Part shown: piece by piece, positions 55,407-64,000 of the stretch
How the letters are laid out: each line of letters begins with the position of its first letter
How positions within the stretch are numbered: the first letter of the stretch is position 1
From: Klebsiella pneumoniae
GTDB taxonomy: Bacteria; Pseudomonadota; Gammaproteobacteria; Burkholderiales; UBA3065
Assembly: GCA_945897555.1 (NCBI GenBank)
Contig: CAMDGF010000003.1
Location: 54,024 to 118,023, forward strand
Length of the DNA stretch: 64,000 nt
Reading direction: 5' to 3'
Made by a program: the position numbers and the translations under genes
The notes under the pieces: model-generated
Database searches by the model: none
What the model was told of the DNA's origin: nothing
What the model saw: the letters and a program-made list of their open reading frames with translations, nothing else

Positions 55407-57152
55407 TCAGGCCGCTGCCGGTGCTGTAACCACACAGCCAGGCGCTACCTGCACGCAGCGGTCCACGTGCTCAAATGCGCTGGGCCGATGCGCCACCACC
55501 AGGACCGTGCGGTCGCCGGCGTGCTCGGTCATGAGCGCAGCGAGCACGCGCGATTCGGTGGCGGCGTCGAGCGCGCTGGTGGCCTCGTCCAGCAGCAGGA
55601 TGGGCGCGTCGCGCAGCACCGCGCGGGCGATGCCCACGCGCTGGCGTTCGCCGCCGGAGAGTACGTGACCTTTCTCGCCGACCAGCGTCTCCACGCCATC
55701 GGGCAGACGGGCGATGAGTTCGTCGAGGCAGGCGATGCGGCAGGCGCGCTCGAAGTCGATCTCGGCGACCGCGCGCGAGAGGGTGATGTTGTCGCGCAGG
55801 CTCAGGTTGAACAGCTCCGTCTCTTGCAGCACCACAGCGGTCTGCGCCACTAGGTCGTCGTGGCGGATGGCGGCCACGTCCGTGTCACCGACACGGAGTC
55901 GGCCCTCGATCACCGGGTAGAGGCCGAGCAACAACTTGATCAGCGTGCTCTTGCCGCTGCCCGAGGGCCCCGCCACGCCCAGCCGCTCGCCACGGCGCAG
56001 GGTGAGGTCGATCGGGCCGAGTGTGCTGCCGCCGGGGTAGGCAAAGCGCACGCCCTGCCAGCGGATGGCGTCCCAGCCAGCAGGGAAGGGCGCATCGCCG
56101 CCGGTCGCCGCGCGGCCTTCGAACACCGGCATCAGCCGGCCGAGGTTGGAGGTGCGCTCGATCATGGTCTGCACCTTGTCGGTCATGTCCATGCTCGCCT
56201 CGCGAAGCGTGTTGAAGTAGGCGGCGTAGGTGAGCACCATGCCCACCGAGAGGCGGCCGTCGAGCACCGCCCAGGCCACGCCGAGGATGTAGAGCGCCCA
56301 GCCGAGCGCCGAGTGCAGCTGGAACGCCATCCACTTGGTATTGGTCAGCCGCAACCGCTGGTAGGCGAAGTCGCGGGCCAGTGCCTCGCGTTCGGCGACC
56401 TTGCTCGTCATGCCGGAGGCGGCGCCCATCGCCTTGACCGAGAGGATGTTGGTCGCGCTCTCGACGAAGCTGCCCGAGGCGTTCTCCTGGCTGGCGTTGA
56501 TCACGTCCGAGAGCCGCGACACGCGCTGGTAGAAATACCACTCGAGCCAGACCAGCCCGCCGACGAAGTAGATGAAGAACACCACCGAGGCTGGCCACAG
56601 CCACACGCAGGCCAGCAGCGAGCCGACGAGCGCTGCGATGGCGACGAACAGGTTGTTCATAAGGTCGCCCGACCACTCGCGCACCGCTTCGGCACCCGTG
56701 AGCACGCGCTGCGCCTTGTTGCCAGTGCTCTCCTGCTGGTGCCAGGTCAGGGAGAAATCGAGCAGGCGCTCGAAGCCCCACACCTTGGCGCGGTAGCGCG
56801 CGTCGATGCTCATGCGGCCGATCACGCGCTTGGTCGACAGCCGCACCATGGCCACCACGGCGTGCGCGATACCGAGCGCGGCGATGGTCCAGTACATCGG
56901 TGTGAGACTCTGGCCCGGTGTGTAGGCGAGCAGGAAGTCGGCGACGCGGCCGATCAGGTAAGGCGGCAACAGGGCATAGAACTGCACCGCCAGCAGCACC
57001 GCCGAGAACGCCAGATAGCGGCGCCGGTCCTCACCGAGGAAGAACAGCAGCGCGCGCGGCACATCGAGCGGCCCGAACGAGCGCGCCTCACCGCTGGCTG
57101 TCCGGTTGCGCGGCGTGTAATTGCGGGTGTCGTCGAAGCGGGCGGCAGGCAC
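55407..57152 (-). CDS. ABC exporter, fused permease and ATPase
   Basis: A 581-aa half-transporter of the type IV exporter class (MsbA/HlyB-like), expected to work as a dimer. Residues 35-320 hold six membrane helices (for example YLAFSAVLLAVQFYALLPPY). The nucleotide-binding domain has Walker A GPSGSGKST, signature VLSGGERQRVGIA, Walker B ILLLDEATSALD and the H-loop VAHRPS. Substrate unknown. GTG 57152 is the start. No accessory genes (periplasmic adaptor or outer-membrane factor) are adjacent. Confidence 0.9.
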   Translation of the reverse strand: MPAARFDDTRNYTPRNRTASGEARSFGPLDVPRALLFFLGEDRRRYLAFSAVLLAVQFYALLPPYLIGRVADFLLAYTPGQSLTPMYWTIAALGIAHAVVAMVRLSTKRVIGRMSIDARYRAKVWGFERLLDFSLTWHQQESTGNKAQRVLTGAEAVREWSGDLMNNLFVAIAALVGSLLACVWLWPASVVFFIYFVGGLVWLEWYFYQRVSRLSDVINASQENASGSFVESATNILSVKAMGAASGMTSKVAEREALARDFAYQRLRLTNTKWMAFQLHSALGWALYILGVAWAVLDGRLSVGMVLTYAAYFNTLREASMDMTDKVQTMIERTSNLGRLMPVFEGRAATGGDAPFPAGWDAIRWQGVRFAYPGGSTLGPIDLTLRRGERLGVAGPSGSGKSTLIKLLLGLYPVIEGRLRVGDTDVAAIRHDDLVAQTAVVLQETELFNLSLRDNITLSRAVAEIDFERACRIACLDELIARLPDGVETLVGEKGHVLSGGERQRVGIARAVLRDAPILLLDEATSALDAATESRVLAALMTEHAGDRTVLVVAHRPSAFEHVDRCVQVAPGCVVTAPAAA

Positions 57153-57173
57153 GCGCCGGATTATGGGCGAGAG

Positions 57174-57214
57174 CCGAGCGCCTCGCCCGGATTCTCGGGC
57201 TGGCGAGGGCTCGG
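57174..57214. other. imperfect inverted repeat after the winged-helix gene
   Basis: CCGAGCGCCTCGCCCGG (57174-57190) pairs imperfectly with 57196-57214 (CGGGCTGGCGAGGGCTCGG). It directly follows the stop of the minus-strand winged-helix gene, but no T-run follows on either strand, so it is a hairpin of unproven function rather than a typical terminator. Confidence 0.4.
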
Positions 57215-57215
57215 T

Positions 57216-57527
57216 CTAATCCGGCTCGTCGGTGAGTTGCAGCCAGGTGGCACGGCCGACTGGCGTCAACTCGACTGCCCCGCCGCCTTCCTCGCCCAGT
57301 CTCACTGCCACCAGGCCGGCGTCTTCGAGCAGCGCGAGTGTGCGCCGCAGCGTGCTCTGGCGGACATCGAGGTGCGCGGCGAGACGCGCCAGCGAGCAGG
57401 GCCGATCCTGCCGTCGTGGGTCTTCGACCAGCGCGAACAGGATGCGTACCGGCAGGTCGGCCACCTCGGTCTGCGGCGAGACTGGCGTGTCCTCCGGAAG
57501 CGGGTCGATAGGAGATTGATCACTCAT
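57216..57527 (-). CDS. small winged-helix DNA-binding protein
   Basis: A 103-aa protein, MSDQSPIDPLPEDTPVSPQ followed by a winged-helix-turn-helix: ILFALVEDPRRQDRPCSLARL, LDVRQSTLRRTLALLEDAGLV (recognition helix) and a wing with ELTPVGRATWLQL. It resembles MarR/PadR-like single-domain regulators without an evident sensor domain. It lies 37 bp after the molybdoenzyme gene in the same direction, so it may regulate that gene. No strong ribosome-binding site is visible before ATG 57527. Confidence 0.82.
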   Translation of the reverse strand: MSDQSPIDPLPEDTPVSPQTEVADLPVRILFALVEDPRRQDRPCSLARLAAHLDVRQSTLRRTLALLEDAGLVAVRLGEEGGGAVELTPVGRATWLQLTDEPD

Positions 57528-57564
57528 ATTGCGTTGCTTTGCGCTGCGTGGCGCTTGCCTCGCG

Positions 57565-59892
<2,328 letters not shown>

Positions 59893-59922
59893 CTGGATGG
59901 GCTGGGTCGGCGCTGGACAAAA

Positions 59923-59947
59923 AACACCCGGCACAGGGCCGGGTGTT
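59923..59947 (-). terminator. rho-independent terminator of acs
   Basis: A perfect 10-bp stem (59923-59932 with 59938-59947) and 5-nt loop is followed on the minus strand by TTTTTTGTCC (about 59916-59924). It lies 90 bp after the acs stop and 30 bp before the molybdoenzyme start, ending acs transcription. Confidence 0.85.
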
Positions 59948-60036
59948 GTGCATTGCAGCAATTGTCGCTGACCGGGATTATTCGTCCTAATGATTTGGAC
60001 GAATCACAGTATCCGCGCTGTGGATGCGCTGCGGTC

Positions 60037-62013
60037 TCATGCCTTGAATTGATCGAGGATGGCCGGGTTCTCCAGTGTCGAGACGTCCTGAGTGATCGCC
60101 TCGCCCTTGGCCAGCTGGCGCAGCAGGCGGCGCATGATCTTGCCGGAACGGGTCTTGGGCAGGTTGTCGCCGAAGCGGATGTCCTTGGGCTTGGCGATCG
60201 GACCGATCTCCTTGCCGACATGGTCGGACAGCTGCTTGACCATCGCCTTGGTGTCACCCTCGCTCGGGCGCGCGCCTTTGAGCACCACAAAGGCCACGAT
60301 CGCCTCACCGGTCACATCGTCCGGCTTGCCGACCACGGCGGCCTCGGCCACCAGCGGGTGCGACACCAGCGCCGACTCGATCTCCATGGTGCCCATGCGG
60401 TGCCCGGAGACGTTGAGCACGTCGTCGATGCGGCCGACGATGGTGAAGTAGCCGGTGTCCTTGTCGCGGATCGCCCCGTCGCCTGCCAAGTACAGCTTGC
60501 CGCCGAGCTCGGGCGGGTAGTAGCTGTTCTTGAAGCGCTCCGGGTCGTTCCAGATGGTGCGGATCATGCTCGGCCACGGCCGCTTGACGACCAGCAGGCC
60601 GCCCTGGCCGTTCGCCACGTCATGACCCGCCTCGTCGACGATGGCCGCAGCGATGCCCGGCAGCGGCAGTGTGCACGAGCCTGGCACCAGCGGCGTGGCG
60701 CCTGGCAGCGGCGTGATCATGTGGCCGCCGGTCTCGGTCTGCCAGAAGGTGTCCATGATCGGGCAGCGCTCGTGGCCGACCTCACGGTGGTACCACATCC
60801 ACGCTTCCGGGTTGATCGGCTCGCCCACCGAGCCGAGGATGCGCAGCGTGTCGAGCTTGAAGTTGCGCGGGTGGGTGGCCGGGTTCTCGTCGTTGGCCTT
60901 GATCAGCGCGCGAATGGCGGTGGGCGCGGTGTAGAACACCGACACCTTGTGCGTGTCGATCATGCGCCAGAAACGCCCAGCATCGGGGTAGCTCGGCACG
61001 CCCTCGAACACCACCTGCGTGGCGCCGCATGCCAACGGCCCGTAGGCCACGTAGCTGTGGCCGGTGATCCAGCCCACGTCTGCGGTGCACCAGAAGACAT
61101 CCGAGGGCTTGATGTCGAAGGTCCACTGCATGGTGAGCATGGCCCACAGCAGGTAGCCCCCTGACGAGTGCTGCACGCCCTTGGGCTTGCCGGTGGAGCC
61201 GGAGGTGTAGAGCAAAAACAGCGGGTGCTCGGCGTTGACCGGCACCGGGGCATGCGTTGTGGGCTGGCCCGCGACGGCGTCATGCCACCAGACGTCGCGA
61301 CCTTCGGTCCACGCGGTGTCCTGGCCGGTCCGCTTGAACACCACCACATGGCGGATGGTCTCGCAGCCGCCCATGGCGAGCGCCTCGTCGACCGCCGGCT
61401 TGAGCGGGATGGCCTTGCCGCCGCGCTTCTGGCCATCGGCGGTGATCACCAACGAGGCGCCAGCGTCGTGGATGCGGTCGCGCAGCGACTGCGCCGAGAA
61501 GCCGCCGAACACCACCGAATGGGTCGCACCGATGCGCGCGCAGGCCTGCATCGCGGCGACCGCCTCGATGCTCATGGCCAGATAGATGACGACGCGGTCG
61601 CCCTTCTGCACACCCAGCGCGGTGAGCGCGTTGGCGAGTTGGCAGACGCGCGCGTGCAGGTCGGCGTAGGTCGAGACCGTCACTGCGCCATCGTCGGCTT
61701 CGAAGATGATGGCCGGCTTGTCGGCCAGCGCCGGCAGATGGCGGTCGAGACAGTTGTAGGAGACGTTCAGCTCGCCGTCGTTGAACCACTGGAAAAAGGG
61801 CGCCTTGGACTCGTCCAGCACTTTGCTAAACGGCTGGGTCCAGACCAGTTTTTCCCGCGCCAAGCGGGCCCAGAAGCCTTCGGGGTCGCGTTCGGCCTCG
61901 GTGCACAGCGCTTCGTAGGCTCCCATGCCAGCGATGGCGGCGTTCTGAGTGAGTGCAGCGGGCGGTGGGAAGATGCGGGTTTCGTGCAGCGACGACTCGA
62001 TGTTCTGTGACAC
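60037..62013 (-). CDS. acs: acetyl-CoA synthetase
   Basis: AMP-forming acetate:CoA ligase. From GTG 62013, with GGAGG seven bases upstream, it is 658 aa. Motifs: [20 protein letters not shown] (AMP-binding), [48 protein letters not shown] hinge, and the C-terminal [14 protein letters not shown] with Lys625, the lysine acetylated in relatives. It ends at a strong terminator. It is divergent from the fumarase gene across 288 bp, where carbon-source regulation probably acts. Confidence 0.97.
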   Translation of the reverse strand: MSQNIESSLHETRIFPPPAALTQNAAIAGMGAYEALCTEAERDPEGFWARLAREKLVWTQPFSKVLDESKAPFFQWFNDGELNVSYNCLDRHLPALADKPAIIFEADDGAVTVSTYADLHARVCQLANALTALGVQKGDRVVIYLAMSIEAVAAMQACARIGATHSVVFGGFSAQSLRDRIHDAGASLVITADGQKRGGKAIPLKPAVDEALAMGGCETIRHVVVFKRTGQDTAWTEGRDVWWHDAVAGQPTTHAPVPVNAEHPLFLLYTSGSTGKPKGVQHSSGGYLLWAMLTMQWTFDIKPSDVFWCTADVGWITGHSYVAYGPLACGATQVVFEGVPSYPDAGRFWRMIDTHKVSVFYTAPTAIRALIKANDENPATHPRNFKLDTLRILGSVGEPINPEAWMWYHREVGHERCPIMDTFWQTETGGHMITPLPGATPLVPGSCTLPLPGIAAAIVDEAGHDVANGQGGLLVVKRPWPSMIRTIWNDPERFKNSYYPPELGGKLYLAGDGAIRDKDTGYFTIVGRIDDVLNVSGHRMGTMEIESALVSHPLVAEAAVVGKPDDVTGEAIVAFVVLKGARPSEGDTKAMVKQLSDHVGKEIGPIAKPKDIRFGDNLPKTRSGKIMRRLLRQLAKGEAITQDVSTLENPAILDQFKA

Positions 62014-62225
62014 CGGTATTCCTCCAGAGCTACAGCAGTCGCCGGGGGCGGTCATTGCCGCGCGCACTCTGGCGACTCCACATAAAGACCTCACTGGTTG
62101 AGAGTCTATCGCGGCCAAGGCCTCACGCGCCAGTTACCATGCTCCGCAGCAGAGCGAAGCCCCATACGGCTGTGGCTGGCAAGTCGTCGGTGGCTGCTGC
62201 GGCCGGAGACATCGACGGTCAGCCC

Positions 62226-62231
62226 TATAAT
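62226..62231 (+). promoter_or_regulatory. candidate -10 element of the fumarase gene
   Basis: A perfect TATAAT lies 71 bp before the fumarase ATG in the 288-bp gap between divergent acs and fumarase. The hexamer 17 bp upstream (CCGGAG) is not a good -35, so an activator or another sigma factor may be needed. The rest of the gap shows no gene or clear repeat. Confidence 0.45.
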
Positions 62232-62301
62232 CGGGCTTCGCGCCGCCGCGCGGCCTTGGAGCAAGCGCTGCTCGGGTCGCGCTGCGCTTTAAGGAGTCGT
62301 C

Positions 62302-63816
62302 ATGACCATCATTCGCCAGCAGGACCTGATCGACAGCGTCGCCGGTGCGCTTCAGTACATCAGCTACTACCACCCGGTCGATTACATCACCAATCTGGCG
62401 CGCGCCTACGAGCTCGAGCAGAGCACCGCGGCCAAGGACGCGATGGCGCAGATCCTCATCAACTCGCGCATGTGCGCCGAGGGCCACCGGCCGATCTGTC
62501 AGGACACCGGCATCGTCACCGTGTTCGTGAAGGTCGGCATGGATGTGCGCTGGGAGGGTTTTGCCGGCAGCCTGGACGACGCCATCAACGAGGGTGTGCG
62601 CCGTGCCTACATGGACCCGGACAACAAGCTGCGCGCCAGCATCCTCGCCGATCCCGCCGGCAAGCGGCAGAACACCAAAGACAACACCCCGGCGGTGATC
62701 CATCACGAGATCGTCCCCGGCGATACGGTGGAGATCACTGTTGCGGCCAAGGGCGGCGGCTCCGAGAACAAGAGCAAGATGGTCATGCTCAACCCCTCCG
62801 ACAGCATCGTCGACTGGGTGCTGAAGACCGTCCCGACCATGGGCGCCGGCTGGTGCCCGCCGGGCATGCTCGGCATCGGCATCGGCGGCACCGCGGAGAA
62901 GGCGGCGGTGCTGGCCAAGGAATCGCTGATGGACCCGATCGACATGCAGGAGCTCATCGCCCGTGGCCCGAGCAACCGCATCGAGGAGCTGCGTATCGAA
63001 CTTTACGAGAAGGTCAACGCGCTGGGCATCGGTGCGCAGGGCTTGGGCGGGCTCACCACCGTGCTGGATGTGAAGATCCGCGACTATCCGACCCACGCGG
63101 CCTCACTGCCGATCTGCATGATCCCCAACTGCGCGGCGACGCGGCACGCTCACTTGGTGCTCGATGGCTCCGGGCCGGTCTATCTGGACCCGCCGAGCCT
63201 CGCCGACTGGCCCAAGCTGACCTACGACACCAGCCAAGGCAGGCGCGTGGACTTGGGCAGCGTGACGCCGGCCGAGGTTGCCAGCTGGAAGCCGGGCGAC
63301 GTGCTGCTGCTCAACGGCAAGATGCTCACCGGCCGTGATGCCGCTCACAAGCGCATCACCGAGATGCTCAATGCCGGCGAGACGCTGCCGGTGGACTTCA
63401 AAGGGCGGTTCATCTACTACGTCGGCCCGGTCGATCCGGTGCGCGACGAGGTGGTGGGCCCGGCCGGCCCGACCACCGCCACCCGCATGGACAAGTTCAC
63501 CGAGCAAGTGCTCGCGCAGACCGGCCTGCTGGGCATGATCGGCAAGGCCGAGCGCGGCCCGGCCGCGATCGAGGCTATCCGCAAGCACCAGTCGGTCTAC
63601 CTGATGGCGGTCGGCGGCGCGGCGTACCTGGTCTCCAAGGCGATCAAGGAGGCACACGTGGTGGCCTTCCCCGAGATGGGCATGGAGGCGGTTTACGAGT
63701 TCACCGTGCAGGACATGCCGGTGACGGTGGCGGTGGACTCAGCCGGCACCAGCGTGCATCAGACCGGGCCCAAGGAGTGGCAGGCGCGTATCGGCAAGAT
63801 CCCGGTCGTGGCATAG
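62302..63816 (+). CDS. fumA: fumarate hydratase class I
   Basis: [4Fe-4S]-dependent fumarase of the TCA cycle. The 504-aa protein has the N-terminal catalytic domain with cluster-binding Cys in CQDTGIVTVFV (Cys66) and further Cys in IPNCAATRH, and the C-terminal swivelling domain (after about residue 330) with GRDAAHKRITEM and YYVGPVDPVRDEVVGPAGPTT. It is slightly shorter than E. coli FumA (548 aa). AAGGAG stands at good spacing before ATG 62302. The symbol is by similarity. Confidence 0.94.
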   Translation: MTIIRQQDLIDSVAGALQYISYYHPVDYITNLARAYELEQSTAAKDAMAQILINSRMCAEGHRPICQDTGIVTVFVKVGMDVRWEGFAGSLDDAINEGVRRAYMDPDNKLRASILADPAGKRQNTKDNTPAVIHHEIVPGDTVEITVAAKGGGSENKSKMVMLNPSDSIVDWVLKTVPTMGAGWCPPGMLGIGIGGTAEKAAVLAKESLMDPIDMQELIARGPSNRIEELRIELYEKVNALGIGAQGLGGLTTVLDVKIRDYPTHAASLPICMIPNCAATRHAHLVLDGSGPVYLDPPSLADWPKLTYDTSQGRRVDLGSVTPAEVASWKPGDVLLLNGKMLTGRDAAHKRITEMLNAGETLPVDFKGRFIYYVGPVDPVRDEVVGPAGPTTATRMDKFTEQVLAQTGLLGMIGKAERGPAAIEAIRKHQSVYLMAVGGAAYLVSKAIKEAHVVAFPEMGMEAVYEFTVQDMPVTVAVDSAGTSVHQTGPKEWQARIGKIPVVA

Positions 63817-63845
63817 AGCGCGACCTTTTGCGCTCTCAGGTCTTT
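63815..63845 (+). terminator. probable terminator after fumarase
   Basis: AGAGCGC (63815-63821) pairs with GCGCTCT (63830-63836) around an 8-nt loop, and TCTTTTT follows at 63841-63847 after a short gap. It overlaps both stop codons of the convergent genes. The gap before the T-run makes it weaker than the other terminators here. Confidence 0.55.
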
Positions 63846-64000
63846 TTGGCGGGCTTGCGGGTTTTGGTCGCGGTCGGCTCAAAGCCCATACCCACCTCGC
63901 GGTCGGCGCCCAGATCCACGCCAAGCTGGCGCAGTGCCTCGAGCACCTGCGCCATCTGACGGTCGGTGGCGGCGTTCTGGTCGGCCAGCGCCTGCACCGA
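63836..64000 (-). CDS. C-terminal end of an unidentified protein (5' part outside window)
   Basis: The frame is open from the window edge to TGA at 63836-63838 and encodes 54 C-terminal residues. SVQALADQNAATDRQMAQVL looks like a helix with coiled-coil character, followed by EALRQLGVDLG and a basic tail TKTRKPAKKT. Similar tails occur in phasin-like and nucleoid-associated proteins, but I cannot identify the family. It converges on fumarase with 19 bp between stops. Confidence 0.6.
   Translation of the reverse strand, partial: SVQALADQNAATDRQMAQVLEALRQLGVDLGADREVGMGFEPTATKTRKPAKKT

Overview
The window is visibly GC-rich, densely packed chromosomal DNA, almost entirely conserved housekeeping genes. 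The gene orders leuC-leuD-leuB-asd-fimV-truA-trpF-trpB-trpA-accD-folC-dedD-cvpA-purF-metZ, argD-argF, ileS-lspA-ispH and the divergent darP/pmbA pair, plus a CNP1-family protein and a BamC lipoprotein next to dapA, point to a flagellated Betaproteobacterium. I cannot place it below class from sequence alone. No tRNA, rRNA, CRISPR array, integrase or transposase is visible.

Layout. (1) 1-2457: end of a chemotaxis operon, cheR (5' end cut)-cheD-cheB, followed by two small genes for a membrane protein and an exported Cys-containing protein. (2) 3093-5603: a minus-strand slyD - exported peroxiredoxin - tusA group, divergent from the ribosomal oxygenase gene roxA. (3) 5772-6016: a short Ala/Glu/Pro-rich lipoprotein with a shared bidirectional terminator. 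(4) 6032-19589: fifteen minus-strand genes in a row, lptD-surA-pdxA-fliL-fliM-fliN-fliO-fliP-fliQ-fliR-dapA-bamC-MBL hydrolase-purC, joining LPS export, periplasmic folding, the flagellar switch and export gate, lysine synthesis and outer-membrane assembly. (5) 19645-21446: amgK-murU (cell-wall sugar recycling), divergent from lptD, then 399 bp without a gene that carries palindromic and tandem repeats. (6) 21846-37922: the long plus-strand run of leucine, aspartate, tryptophan, fatty-acid, folate, purine and methionine genes. (7) 37978-44419: an MgtA-type P-ATPase, minus-strand proS, a spermidine-synthase-like gene, rppH and a CNP1-family gene. (8) 44402-52268: minus-strand ispH, lspA, ileS, argF, argD, mog, darP. 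(9) 52307-57527: pmbA, an MBL-fold hydrolase, an isochorismatase-like hydrolase, an ABC exporter and a small winged-helix protein. (10) 57565-63816: a YdeP/FdhF-like molybdoenzyme, acs and class I fumarase, then the 3' end of an unidentified gene.

No classical defence, secondary-metabolite or mobile system is present. The most unusual structure is a small dispersed palindromic sequence. Two inverted copies lie between murU and leuC (21521-21560 and inside 21622-21712), and a related copy sits in frame inside ileS (47504-47545), where it accounts for much of a roughly 35-residue insertion. Other oddities are a roughly 370-residue low-complexity extension of LptD with three copies of a PFxVDPxLxG motif, attachment of flagellar genes directly to lptD-surA-pdxA, an AT-rich patch in leuD, and three genes whose -10-like hexamer lies exactly six bases before the ATG.
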